DNA of 64,000 nucleotides. Origin: Pseudomonadota bacterium (GTDB lineage Bacteria > Myxococcota > Polyangia > Polyangiales > Polyangiaceae). Positions 1-8,307 of the stretch are shown piece by piece. The stretch covers positions 15,255-79,254 of the forward strand of contig JAEZYO010000415.1 in assembly GCA_023419055.1 (NCBI GenBank), in the 5' to 3' direction. Each line of letters begins with the position of its first letter. The stretch's first letter is position 1. The position numbers and the translations under genes were made by a program. The notes under the pieces were generated by a model that saw only the letters and a program-made list of their open reading frames with translations, did not search any database and was not told the DNA's origin.

Positions 1-735
1 CACCTCGCCCGCCTTGCGCGTGAGGTAGATCTCCGTGTCGCGCTTCAGGTCGAGGCGGCCGGCGCCGACCTCCACATCTCCGTTTCCGGAGGGCCGGGAG
101 AGCGCCACGCCGCTCTGGTCCACGATGGTCACGTCCTCGCTCGCGATGCCCGGAACCGCCGCCGCGACCAGCCGCTGGATGCCGGTCACCTGCGCATACG
201 ACAGCGCCTCGCCGGGCTTGAGGGTGAGCGTGATCGAGGCGGTACCCTTGTTCCGATCTCGCTTGAAGAGGCCCTGCTCCGGGAGCGCGAGCAGCACCCG
301 CACGTCGCGGACCTCGGACAGGGAGAGGATGGTCCGGGTCAGCTCTCCCTGCAGCGCGCGCTGGTAGTTGATCCGTTGCGCGAACTCCGTCATTCCGAAG
401 TCGCTGTTGTTGAACAGCTCGAACCCGACGGCCCCATGGAGCGGCAGATCCTTCCCCATGACCTTGAGCCGCGTGCGGTACACGTCCTTTCGATCGACGA
501 GGACCACCATGCCCCCGTCCTCGCCCTGGTCGTTCAGCTCGAACGGGATCTTCTGGCGCTCCAGCTCCGCCGTCACCGCGGCGGCGTCTCGAGGGCTGAG
601 CCCGGCAAAGAGCACCTTGTAGTCCGTCCGCAAGAGCCACCAGGCCGCGACCGTCGTGGCCAGGACGATCGCCACCGCGCCGATGACGAGCCCGGCCCTC
701 GCAGCCTTCCCCAGCCCTTTCCAGAACTCCCGCAT
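1..735 (-). CDS. fliF: Flagellar MS-ring protein FliF (partial, C-terminus outside window)
   Basis: FliF forms the MS ring in the inner membrane, the base on which the rod and export gate assemble. Only the first 245 codons are inside the window. The N-terminus starts MREFWKGLGKAARAG and is followed by one hydrophobic helix (about residues 13-33). The segment after it carries LFAGLSPRDAAAVTAEL, typical of the FliF/YscJ ring-building domain, then ALPEQGLFKRD and PGIASEDVTIVDQSG, which match the conserved FliF periplasmic core. The ATG at 733-735 is chosen because AGAGGTGA lies just upstream. It is the last gene of the operon seen here, 20 bp after fliE. The missing part would hold the second membrane helix and the FliG-binding tail. 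Confidence 0.93.
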   Translation of the reverse strand, partial: MREFWKGLGKAARAGLVIGAVAIVLATTVAAWWLLRTDYKVLFAGLSPRDAAAVTAELERQKIPFELNDQGEDGGMVVLVDRKDVYRTRLKVMGKDLPLHGAVGFELFNNSDFGMTEFAQRINYQRALQGELTRTILSLSEVRDVRVLLALPEQGLFKRDRNKGTASITLTLKPGEALSYAQVTGIQRLVAAAVPGIASEDVTIVDQSGVALSRPSGNGDVEVGAGRLDLKRDTEIYLTRKAGEV

Positions 736-755
736 GCTTCACCTCTGGCGCTCGA

Positions 756-1076
756 TCACACCTGCATCTTCATGAGGTCCTGGTACGCCTCCAGGATCCG
801 GTTCCGGACGTGCAGCATGAGCTCGAAGGAGAGCCGGCTCTCCTCCATGCGAACCATGATCTGGTGCAGGTTCTGGACGTTGCCGACCGCGAGCTCCTGC
901 ATGTCCGCCTGGGTGGCCAGGAGCTCCGTGTTGAGCTTCGAGAGGCCCTCCCCGACCATCGCCCCGAACGTCTGGCCCGGCGCGGGCGTCGCCTGGAGCT
1001 GCGCAGGGCCCTCGAGCGGTGCGGCGGCGGCCGTGGGCTGAACGCTCGCGAGCGCCTGGATCGCTTGCCAGTGCAT
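756..1076 (-). CDS. fliE: Flagellar hook-basal body protein FliE
   Basis: FliE is the small adaptor between the MS ring and the proximal rod. The 106-aa product has the usual FliE length and pattern: a variable Ala/Pro-rich start, then a helical C-terminal half containing EGLSKLNTELLATQAD, IMVRMEESRLSFELMLHVRN and a final LEAYQDLMKMQV, which is the conserved FliE ending. Its ATG shares one base with the flgC stop (TGATG), so the two are probably translationally coupled. The order flgB-flgC-fliE-fliF is a common rod/MS-ring arrangement and supports the call. Confidence 0.93.
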   Translation of the reverse strand: MHWQAIQALASVQPTAAAAPLEGPAQLQATPAPGQTFGAMVGEGLSKLNTELLATQADMQELAVGNVQNLHQIMVRMEESRLSFELMLHVRNRILEAYQDLMKMQV

Positions 1077-1525
1077 CAGGCGCCTCCGATGTCGAGCGTC
1101 TTCAGGACGAGGGTGCGCGTGACGTTCATCGCCGCCACGTTGGCCTCGTACGCCCGGATCGCGCTCATCAGGGTGATCATCTCGGTCGCCGAGTTCACAC
1201 CGGGATACGAGATGTCGCCGTTCTCGTCCGCGAAGGGATGGCCGGGATCGTGGACGATCCTGGGCGCCGCCCCCGTGGGCTCGACGCTCGCCTGGGGCAG
1301 GCCGACGCCGGCGAGCGCAACCTCCTCGAGCCCGTGGTCCACCTGATCGATGAAGCTCGCAAGGCTCACGCCCGGGCGCGCCATGACGCGCATGGGCCGG
1401 TACGCAGCGCCGTCCGTGGTCTGGATCGTGGTCGCATTCGCGAGGTTCAGCGCCGCGACCTCGACGCGGGTGCGCTCCACGTTCATCCCTGCTGCGCTGA
1501 TGGCGAACAGCCTCTCGTGGTCCAT
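1076..1525 (-). CDS. flgC: Flagellar proximal rod protein FlgC
   Basis: FlgC is a proximal rod subunit exported through the flagellar export gate. The 149-aa product has the N-terminal rod signature (ISAAGMNVERTRVEVAALNLAN) and the C-terminal signature PGVNSATEMITLMSAIRAYEANVAAMN. The middle YRPMRVMARPGVS replaces the more common sequence found in enteric FlgC, so the protein is a divergent member. The start has GTGAGG about five bases upstream. It sits 7 bp downstream of flgB and overlaps fliE by one base. Confidence 0.92.
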   Translation of the reverse strand: MDHERLFAISAAGMNVERTRVEVAALNLANATTIQTTDGAAYRPMRVMARPGVSLASFIDQVDHGLEEVALAGVGLPQASVEPTGAAPRIVHDPGHPFADENGDISYPGVNSATEMITLMSAIRAYEANVAAMNVTRTLVLKTLDIGGA

Positions 1526-1532
1526 GGCCGCC

Positions 1533-1919
1533 TCACTTCTTCCCGTCGCTCACCGCCGCAGCGAGGAGCGCGTAGTGCTTCGAGAGCGCCTTGAGGAGCG
1601 TCTGGTAGTGGGCCGCGTTCTGGGCCATGCCGGCCATCTCCAGGTCGAGCTGGACCTTGGGGAGGATCCCCCGCGCATCCGGCTCCGCGAGCTGCATCGA
1701 CGGCGCCACCCCCTCGAGCACGCCCGCATCGATGCGGCCCTGGGCCCGCAGCATGGAGCGCGCGTCCTCGAGCTGCGCCTCGAAGCTGACCCGGAGCGGC
1801 ACGAACCCCTCCGTGGTCGCGTTGGCGATGTTGGCGGCATGGGCCTGCTGCCGGAGGCTCGCCGCGTCGAGCGCCAGCGAGAGTGCGACCGTCGTGATGG
1901 CCTCGAGCCCTTCGGTCAT
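1533..1919 (-). CDS. flgB: Flagellar proximal rod protein FlgB
   Basis: FlgB is the rod subunit thought to sit at the base of the rod next to FliE. The 128-aa product (from MTEGLEAI) has the expected N-terminal helix, ALDAASLRQQAHAANIANA, and a C-terminal helix around AQNAAHYQTLLKALSKHYALL. The ATG at 1917-1919 is preferred over one ten codons upstream because AGGAGGG sits eight bases ahead of it, while the upstream ATG abuts the flgI stop without a Shine-Dalgarno. It follows flgI and precedes flgC in the same operon. Confidence 0.9.
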   Translation of the reverse strand: MTEGLEAITTVALSLALDAASLRQQAHAANIANATTEGFVPLRVSFEAQLEDARSMLRAQGRIDAGVLEGVAPSMQLAEPDARGILPKVQLDLEMAGMAQNAAHYQTLLKALSKHYALLAAAVSDGKK

Positions 1920-1950
1920 GGAACCGATCCCTCCTGATGCGACACGCACG

Positions 1951-3099
1951 TCACTGGATCACCAGCTCGGCCCGGAGCGCGCCGGCCGCCTTGATGGCTT
2001 GCAGGATGGCGATGATGTCGCGCGAGCTCGTCTGGATGCGGGAGAGCGACTGCACCAGATCCGCGACCGTGTTGTTGTCCGGGCCGACGTAGCCCGGGCC
2101 GTTCGGCTCCGTCACCTCCACCTGCGTATTGGTGACCACCAGGCTCCGGACGCCCTCGGAGGTCTTCCAGGCGCCGACCGGCTGCGAGGCCGCGTTCTGC
2201 TCGGAGATGGTGACCTTGAGGTCGCCGTGCGAGATCGCCACCGGCGAGATCCGGACGTCTCCCCCCGCGACCACCGTCCCGGTCCGCTCGTTGATGACCA
2301 CCCGGGCGCGCCGATCGGGCTCCACGGTCACGTTCTCGATCCGGGCGACGAAGCGCACGAGCCTGGCTCGATCGGCGGCCGGCACCTGGATGTCGATTCC
2401 CTGTGCGTCGCGGGCCTGCGCGAGCCCCGAGCCGAGCTGCGCATTGATGGCCTCGGCGATCCGCTCGGCGGTCGTGAAGTCCGGGTCCGCGAGCACGAAC
2501 GTCAGGCTCTGATCCGGGCCGAGGACCTCCGTGTTCACCCCGACCTCCACCGTCGCGCCGCTGGGGATCGTGCCCACCGTCGGGTGGTTCTTCTGGACCA
2601 CGTTCCCGTTGGCGTCGTAGCGGTATCCGCCCACCGACAGCGGGCCTTGCGCGAGGGCATAGACCTTCCCGTTGGCAGCCTTGAGGGGCGTGAGGAGCAG
2701 GCTCCCGCCGAGAAGGCTCCGGGCGTCACCTGCCGACGTGACCGCCACGTCGATGGTGTCTCCCTCCCGTGCGAAGGCGGGCAAGGAAGCGGAGACGAGC
2801 ACGACGGCCACGTTCCGGCTCTGCACCTGCTCCGCCGGAACGGTCAGGTTGAACTGCGAGAGCACGTTCGAGAGCGTCTGACGGGTGGCGCGGTTCGTGG
2901 GCGCGTCCCCGGTCCCGGCGAGCCCGGTCACGATCCCATAGCCCACGAGCGCGTTCTCGCGCCACCCGCGGAGCTTGCCCAGGTCCTTCACCCGGACCTC
3001 GTCCGCGCCGGACGCAGGCAGCGCCGCCAGCGCGAGGGCCCCTGCGAGAGCCGGGAGCAGGGCGCGCACGCGGCGCTCGCTGTTTCGAGCGGCGTTCAT
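1951..3099 (-). CDS. flgI: Flagellar P-ring protein FlgI
   Basis: FlgI forms the P ring in the peptidoglycan layer around the rod. The 382-aa product has a Sec signal peptide (MNAARNSERRVRALLPALAG, then Ala-rich) ending near ASGADEVRVKDLG, where mature FlgI proteins begin. Conserved P-ring blocks follow: NALVGYGIVTGLAGTGD, NVAVVLVSASLPAFAREGD, DARSLLGGSLLLTPLKAANG, IVV-like NERTGTVVAGGDVRISPVAI, and the C-terminal DIIAILQAIKAAGALRAELVIQ. The ATG at 3097-3099 overlaps the flgH stop as ATGA; an in-frame ATG 11 codons upstream is less likely. FlgA, its assembly chaperone, is encoded two genes upstream. Confidence 0.95.
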   Translation of the reverse strand: MNAARNSERRVRALLPALAGALALAALPASGADEVRVKDLGKLRGWRENALVGYGIVTGLAGTGDAPTNRATRQTLSNVLSQFNLTVPAEQVQSRNVAVVLVSASLPAFAREGDTIDVAVTSAGDARSLLGGSLLLTPLKAANGKVYALAQGPLSVGGYRYDANGNVVQKNHPTVGTIPSGATVEVGVNTEVLGPDQSLTFVLADPDFTTAERIAEAINAQLGSGLAQARDAQGIDIQVPAADRARLVRFVARIENVTVEPDRRARVVINERTGTVVAGGDVRISPVAISHGDLKVTISEQNAASQPVGAWKTSEGVRSLVVTNTQVEVTEPNGPGYVGPDNNTVADLVQSLSRIQTSSRDIIAILQAIKAAGALRAELVIQ

Positions 3100-3683
3100 C
3101 AGAACCCCAGGAAGTCCAGCAGCCAGCGCCACCAGGCGCGCTTGTTCCGGTCGCTCAGGTCCCCCTTCCCCGCGTACGTGAGCTTCGCGTCCGCGAGCCG
3201 GGTCGAGAGCACCGTGTTGTCCGCGGAGATGTCCTGCGGCCGGACTCGGCCCTCCACCCTCACCTTGTCGGTCTCCTTGTTCACCGTGAGGTTCTGCTCC
3301 CCCGCCACCTTGAGATCGCCATTGGGGAGCACCTCCTGGACGGAGACGGTGAGTGTCGCGAGAAGCCGGTTCGCCCGCTCGGTGGTGCCGCCGCCCTCGA
3401 ACGTGCCGCCGACGTTCACGGTGCCGCTCACCGGCCTGCCGCCGTTGATCGCGGTCGTGCCCATGTCCGCCTGGATGGCGTTCCGGCGTTGCGTGCTCGT
3501 GTCGGTGCTCGTCCTCGCCGACGAGTTCTCGAACACGTGGATGGTGATCACGTCTCCCACGCGGAACGCCTTGTTGTCCGCGGTGAGCGGCCGGAACGTG
3601 CCCGCGTCGTACAGGCTCTCGGCCCGCGCGCCGCCGCTCGCGAGCGCTCCCGCCAGCGTGAGAACGAACATTGTTCGGCTCAT
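3099..3683 (-). CDS. flgH: Flagellar L-ring protein FlgH, without a lipobox
   Basis: FlgH forms the L ring in the outer membrane. The 194-aa product has a signal peptide ending at SGGARAESLYDAG, then the FlgH core: FRVGDVITIHVFENSSA, VSVQEVLPNGDLKVAGEQNLTV, and VEGRVRPQDISADNTVLS with TRLADAKLTYAG. In enteric FlgH the signal ends in a lipoprotein box whose cysteine is acylated. Here no cysteine occurs at or near the cleavage site, so the mature protein is probably not a lipoprotein; this variant exists in some other lineages. It overlaps both neighbours by ATGA (flgA upstream, flgI downstream). Confidence 0.94.
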   Translation of the reverse strand: MSRTMFVLTLAGALASGGARAESLYDAGTFRPLTADNKAFRVGDVITIHVFENSSARTSTDTSTQRRNAIQADMGTTAINGGRPVSGTVNVGGTFEGGGTTERANRLLATLTVSVQEVLPNGDLKVAGEQNLTVNKETDKVRVEGRVRPQDISADNTVLSTRLADAKLTYAGKGDLSDRNKRAWWRWLLDFLGF

Positions 3684-4525
3684 CGCTCCACCTCCACGGA
3701 GTCCGGGCCTGTGATGCGCGCGAGGATGACCTTCCTCGACCCCGCGGCTCGCACGCGGACCGCCTGGCCCTCGCGCCCCTCCTCGAGCACCTCCACCCTG
3801 TGCTCGAGCGAGACGAGCCCCTCCTGCTCGCGCAACGTGGCCCAGCTCCCGCGCTGCAGCACGGCCGCGGGCCCGGAGCCGGCCCGGGTGTTACCGGCCG
3901 GACCCAGGACGTTCAGGTCGAAGGTGACGGGAACGGCGCGGACGAACCTGCCGTCCACCCACAGATCCACCCACACGGAGGGGCGGCGGGAGAGAAGGGA
4001 TGCGCGTGGAAGCGACCGGACGCGGATCTCGAGAGTGCCCGCAGGGACGTTCACGTCCCGTGGGACGACCGGGGGGCGAATCTCGGCCCGGAGACCACCC
4101 GCGGCGAGCGTCTCGGAGAGGGCCCGCTCCGCACGCTCCGCGATGGTCGTCCCGGGCACGCTCTCGACGGCGGATCGGACCAGGGCGAACCGGGCGCCCG
4201 CCCACTCGATCTCGTCCGCCCCCAGCCCGGTCCTCGCGCGAACCCAGCGCAGGAGACGGTCGCGGTCGATGCGAATGGCAGTGCCGGTCCGCGGCGCGGC
4301 GCCCAGAGGGAGCTCCATCAGCCGCTCCAGCGTCGGCGCATCGCGCGTCGTCAGGATCGCGATGTCGCCCAGCCTCACGTGAGGCTTCGAGACGATCGCC
4401 TCGTTGCGCAGCTCGATCCGGACCGGCGTCCCCGCCGCGCGCGCAGCTCCGCCGATGCCCCAGGTCCCCAGGGCAACGCAGAGCGCAGGCAAACCGATGC
4501 CGATCCGTGAGCGCGGCAGGGTCAT
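3680..4525 (-). CDS. flgA: Flagellar P-ring assembly chaperone FlgA
   Basis: FlgA is a periplasmic chaperone for P-ring (FlgI) assembly. The 281-aa product starts with a signal peptide (hydrophobic stretch IGIGLPALCVALGTWGIGG, cleavage near ARAAG). The mature part has a SAF-like domain: HVRLGDIAILTTRDAPTLERL resembles the N-terminal FlgA fold, and the C-terminal third has VLQRGSWATLREQEGLVSLEHRVEVLEEGREGQAVRVRAAGSRKVI, cut here by function: the G-x-x-V-R-V segment is the FlgA hallmark. Placement between flgG and flgH, with an ATGA overlap into flgH, supports the call more strongly than the divergent N-terminal half. Confidence 0.88.
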   Translation of the reverse strand: MTLPRSRIGIGLPALCVALGTWGIGGAARAAGTPVRIELRNEAIVSKPHVRLGDIAILTTRDAPTLERLMELPLGAAPRTGTAIRIDRDRLLRWVRARTGLGADEIEWAGARFALVRSAVESVPGTTIAERAERALSETLAAGGLRAEIRPPVVPRDVNVPAGTLEIRVRSLPRASLLSRRPSVWVDLWVDGRFVRAVPVTFDLNVLGPAGNTRAGSGPAAVLQRGSWATLREQEGLVSLEHRVEVLEEGREGQAVRVRAAGSRKVILARITGPDSVEVER

Positions 4526-4531
4526 CGTGGC

Positions 4532-5326
4532 TCACCGCCGCAGCGCGTTGATGAAGCCCAGCATCTCGTCGGAGGCCTGGACCACCTTCACGTTCGCCTC
4601 GTACGCACGCTGGGCGATCATGAGGCTCACCATCTCGTCCACGAGCTTCACGTTCGAGCCCTCGAGGAAGCCCTGGGCCAGCGCGCCGACCGCGTCCTCG
4701 CCCGGGCGCGCCTGCATGGCTTCACCGGACGCCTCGGTCGCACGGAACTCGCTCGCGCCCAGCGGGGCGAGCGCGCCCGGGTTCGCGAAGCGCACGAGCT
4801 CGAGGCGCCCGATCTCCACGGGCGTCGCCTGGCGGGGGATGGTGACGGCCACGCGGCCGTCCGCGTCGATGACGATCCCGGTCGCGTCGGTCGGAATCGC
4901 GATCCCGGGGCGGAAGGCGTTCCCCGCCTCGTCGGCCAGGAGCCCGTCCGGATTCACCTTCAGGGTTCCGCCACGCGAGAACGCGCGCGAGCCGTCCGGC
5001 AGGACCACCTCCAGGAAGCCGTCCCCGCGGATGGCCACGTCGAAGGCCGAGTTGGTCTGCCGGAGATCGCCGACGTCGAACAGGCGCGCGAGGCTGGAGA
5101 CGCCGACGCCCGAGCCCGCGCGCGCGGTTCCGAGAAGCCCCTCTCCCGTCTGCGCTCCGCCCGCGGGGCCGAGCTGCGCGGCCTCTCGCGTCACGAGGTC
5201 CGTGAACGTCACGCGTGCCTTCTTGAACCCCGGGGTGTTCACGTTCGCCAGGTTGTTGGCGATCGTGTCCACGTTGAGCTGCTGTGCCTGCATGCCCGTG
5301 GCAGCGATGTACAGCGCGTCGTTCAT
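4532..5326 (-). CDS. flgG: Flagellar distal rod protein FlgG
   Basis: FlgG builds the distal rod that crosses the P and L rings. The 264-aa product has the usual FlgG length and both family signatures: N-terminal MNDALYIAATGMQAQQLNVD followed by TIANNLANVNTPGFKKA, and C-terminal GFLEGSNVKLVDEMVSLMIAQ with RAYEANVKVVQASDEML. The middle has FDVAIRGDGFLEV and FSRGGTLKVNPDG, the conserved hook/rod core. It starts 85 bp downstream of flgF and ends 6 bp before flgA. FlgG and FlgF are distinguished by length and the GFKKA motif. Confidence 0.95.
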   Translation of the reverse strand: MNDALYIAATGMQAQQLNVDTIANNLANVNTPGFKKARVTFTDLVTREAAQLGPAGGAQTGEGLLGTARAGSGVGVSSLARLFDVGDLRQTNSAFDVAIRGDGFLEVVLPDGSRAFSRGGTLKVNPDGLLADEAGNAFRPGIAIPTDATGIVIDADGRVAVTIPRQATPVEIGRLELVRFANPGALAPLGASEFRATEASGEAMQARPGEDAVGALAQGFLEGSNVKLVDEMVSLMIAQRAYEANVKVVQASDEMLGFINALRR

Positions 5327-5411
5327 GGCGCTCCCCCCTCACTCCGCAGCACGACTCGACCGTTGCACGGCAAGGGAGATCCCTCGCCCGCGTACGCCTG
5401 GCTCGCGGACC

Positions 5412-6197
5412 TCATGACAGGTCCCCGAGCTTCCGGATCGAAGTCGATAGAAGATCATCATAGCCCTGAACGATCTTCTGCATCGACTCGAAATGCCGGG
5501 ACGTCTGGATGAGCTGGATCATCTCCTGCAAGGAGCTGACGTTGGAGTTCTCGAGGGTGCCCTGCCGGATCAGCGTGCTCGGGTCGGCGTGAGCCGTGGC
5601 GCCTTGCGTCGGAACGAGCAGCCCGTCGCCAAGCTGACGCAACTGCGTGCCCTTCTCGAAGCGCACCACCCGGAGCTGCGCCACGTTCCCCAACGCGGAG
5701 GCATTCGACGCTGCGTCCGGCTCCGCGATTCTTCCACTCGCGTCGATGATCGGCGTTCGCGTGGTGAGCCGGATCTCCCCACCTACCCCGAGAACGGCGT
5801 ACCCGGAGCCAGTGACGAGCCGGCCCTGCGCGTCGAGCGCGAAGGTCCCCTGCCGCGTGTACGCGGTGCCGGACGGAGTCGCCACCTCGAAGTAGCCCTC
5901 TCCCTCGAGCGCGAGGTCGAGTGGCTGGCCCGTCACCCGGAGCGTGCCAGGACGTCCGTCCACCAGGACCCGCAGCTCGCCCCGCAGCCCCTGAACCGCG
6001 GACGAGGCGGCTTCGGAGAGGACGACCGGGCTCCGGGCAGCGGCCGCCGCATCGATCGCCTCCGTGAACGGACGCGCGGTAGCGACCGCCCGCTTGTATC
6101 CAGGGGTGCTGGCGTTGGCCAGGTTCTGCGCGATGCGATCCAGCTGGCCCATGTCCTGGTGCATGCTGGCCAGCGCGATGGCGAACACTTCCGACAT
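5412..6197 (-). CDS. flgF: Flagellar proximal rod protein FlgF
   Basis: FlgF is the proximal rod subunit related to FlgG. The 261-aa product begins MSEVFAIALASMHQDMGQL, then DRIAQNLANASTPGYKRAV, and ends with RQGTLENSNVSSLQEMIQLI and the helix IVQGYDDLLSTSIRKLGDL. The central core has LDLALEGEGYFEVATPSG and YTRQGTFALDAQGRLV. A GGGAGA motif lies about nine bases before the ATG. It follows flhA by 34 bp. It is a divergent copy; FlgF rather than a second FlgG is inferred from its N-terminus and its place ahead of a clear flgG. Confidence 0.85.
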   Translation of the reverse strand: MSEVFAIALASMHQDMGQLDRIAQNLANASTPGYKRAVATARPFTEAIDAAAAARSPVVLSEAASSAVQGLRGELRVLVDGRPGTLRVTGQPLDLALEGEGYFEVATPSGTAYTRQGTFALDAQGRLVTGSGYAVLGVGGEIRLTTRTPIIDASGRIAEPDAASNASALGNVAQLRVVRFEKGTQLRQLGDGLLVPTQGATAHADPSTLIRQGTLENSNVSSLQEMIQLIQTSRHFESMQKIVQGYDDLLSTSIRKLGDLS

Positions 6198-6231
6198 GGC
6201 TATCGTTCTCCCGCCGAGCAGCTCGTTCGGC

Positions 6232-8307
6232 TCATAGCGCCACCACTCCCCACGACTTCAGCTCCATGTTCTGCGGCACCTCCGCCATCGAGAGGATCCG
6301 GAGGTGCGGCATCACCCGCTCGGAAAGCGAGCGAATGTGCCGGCGCAGGTCGGGCGAGCAGAGCAGGACCGGGAGCATGTTGCTCTTCATCATCCGCTCC
6401 GACTGCTGCACGAGACGGCCCAGGAACTGCTCGGCCGTGGTCGGCTCGAGCACGAACGGCCTCGGCCCTCCCTCCGCGGTGCGCGCCGCCTGGAGGCTGT
6501 GCAGGAACTCGCTCTCGATGGCCGGGTCCAGGGTCATCACGTGGAGCGCGCTCGTCTCGCCGACGAGCCCCTGGCAGATCGCGCGACCGAGACGCTGCCG
6601 CACCGCCTCGGTGAGCTGGGCGGCGTCCTTCGTGTGCCGACCGGCGTCGGCCAGCGTCTCCAGGATGGCCTCGATGTTCCGGATGGAGACCTTCTCGCGG
6701 AGAAGGCCCTGGAGCACCTTCTGCACGTCGCTCACCGAGAGCACGGTCGGGATCAGCTCCTCGACGAGGCTCGGCTGCGTCTGCCGGACCCGCGCGAGGA
6801 GCCGGTCCGTCTCGGCCCGCGTGAGGAGGCTCGCGGCCTCCCGGTGCAGCACCTCGGTCAGGTGCGTGAGGAACACGGTCGGTGGATCCACGATCGTGTA
6901 CTTCGCCGCGATCGCCGCCGCCCGCTGCCGCTCGTCGATCCAGAGCGCCGGCAGGCCATACGTCGGGTCGCGGGTGACCTCGCCGGGGATCGATCGCACG
7001 TCGCCGGCGGGGTGGATGGCGAGGAGGCGATCGACGCGGAGCATGCCCCGCGCGCACGACACGCCATCGAGCGCGATCTCGTACCGCTCGGGCGAGAGCC
7101 GGGGCGCATCCCGGAACCGCACCCGCGGGAGCACCATGCCGTACTCGAGCGCGTGCGACTTCCGGAACGCCGCGATCCGGTCCATGAACGGGCTTCCCGG
7201 CGCATCGACGAACGGGACGAGCTGGCTCCCGAGGTGGACCTCGATCGGCTCCACCGCCAGCGCCGCGTACGCGTCGTCCTCGCCCGCGGCACCGTCCGCC
7301 GCCTTCTTCGTTTCGGCCGCTTTCGAGGGGGCATCGCCGGCCTTGTGCGTCTTGCCGATCCGGTACACGAGGTACGCGACCGCGAGCACGCAGACCTCGA
7401 GCACGAGGGTCGGAGCTGCCGGGATCCCGGGGAGGAGGAGCAGCCCGCCGACGGCAGCCGCCACGAGCAGGAGGACCTTCGGGAACGAGGTCACCTGCCG
7501 GAGCGCCTCCTCGCTCAGGTTTGCGTCGGACGCGGAGCGGGTGACGATGATCCCCGTACCGACGGCGATCACGAGGGCCGGCACCTGGGTCACGATGCCG
7601 TCGCCGATGGTGAGGAGCGTGTACGTCCGGAGCGCCTCGTTCCACGGGAGGCCGTGCTGCATCACGCCGATGATGAGGCCGCCCACGATGTTGATGAGCA
7701 GGATGATGATGCCGGCGATGGCGTCGCCCTTCACGAACTTGCTGGCGCCGTCCATCGCGCCATAGAAGGCGGCCTCCTTCTCGAGGTTCTTCCGCCGCCG
7801 CTGGGCCTCGGCCTGGTCGATGAAGCCCATGTTGAGATCGGCGTCGATGCTCATCTGCTGGCCTGGCATGCTGTCGAGCGTGAATCGCGCCGCGACCTCG
7901 GAGACGCGCTGTGCGCCGCTCGTCACCACCACGTACTGCACGACGATGAGGATGAGGAAGACGATGAGACCGATGACGTAGTTGCCGCCCACGACGAACG
8001 AGCCGACCGCGTCGATCACCCGCCCCGCGTTCCCGTGGGAGAGGATGAGCCGGGTCGCGGCGACGTTGAGCGACAGACGGAACAGCGTGGCGATGAGGAG
8101 CAGCGACGGGAAGGTCGAGAACTCGACCGGCCGCGCCATGTAGAACGTGAGGAGCAGGATCAGGAACGCGAAGTTGAAGTTCGCGAGGATCAGAAAGTCG
8201 AGGAGGCCGGAGGGGATCGGCGAGAAGAGGACGACGAGGACGCCCAGGACGAGCACGACCATGGCGACGTCGCGGTTCCTTCCGACGACCTGTCTCAGGA
8301 CCCCCAC
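6232..8307 (-). CDS. flhA: Flagellar export gate protein FlhA
   Basis: FlhA is the large inner-membrane component of the flagellar type III export gate and receives substrate-chaperone complexes through its cytoplasmic domain. The 691-aa product has about eight membrane helices in its first half, beginning at VVLVLGVLVVLFSPIPSGLLD. The FHIPEP-family core is visible at FYMARPVEFSTFPSLLLIAT, FRLSLNVAATRLIL and GFIDQAEAQRRRKNLEKEA. The cytoplasmic half ends MAEVPQNMELKSWGVVAL, the usual FlhA tail. The GTG at 8305-8307 is preferred: GGAGG lies four bases ahead, and it gives about 15 residues before the first helix, as in relatives. It overlaps flhB by 13 bp. Confidence 0.94.
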   Translation of the reverse strand: MGVLRQVVGRNRDVAMVVLVLGVLVVLFSPIPSGLLDFLILANFNFAFLILLLTFYMARPVEFSTFPSLLLIATLFRLSLNVAATRLILSHGNAGRVIDAVGSFVVGGNYVIGLIVFLILIVVQYVVVTSGAQRVSEVAARFTLDSMPGQQMSIDADLNMGFIDQAEAQRRRKNLEKEAAFYGAMDGASKFVKGDAIAGIIILLINIVGGLIIGVMQHGLPWNEALRTYTLLTIGDGIVTQVPALVIAVGTGIIVTRSASDANLSEEALRQVTSFPKVLLLVAAAVGGLLLLPGIPAAPTLVLEVCVLAVAYLVYRIGKTHKAGDAPSKAAETKKAADGAAGEDDAYAALAVEPIEVHLGSQLVPFVDAPGSPFMDRIAAFRKSHALEYGMVLPRVRFRDAPRLSPERYEIALDGVSCARGMLRVDRLLAIHPAGDVRSIPGEVTRDPTYGLPALWIDERQRAAAIAAKYTIVDPPTVFLTHLTEVLHREAASLLTRAETDRLLARVRQTQPSLVEELIPTVLSVSDVQKVLQGLLREKVSIRNIEAILETLADAGRHTKDAAQLTEAVRQRLGRAICQGLVGETSALHVMTLDPAIESEFLHSLQAARTAEGGPRPFVLEPTTAEQFLGRLVQQSERMMKSNMLPVLLCSPDLRRHIRSLSERVMPHLRILSMAEVPQNMELKSWGVVAL

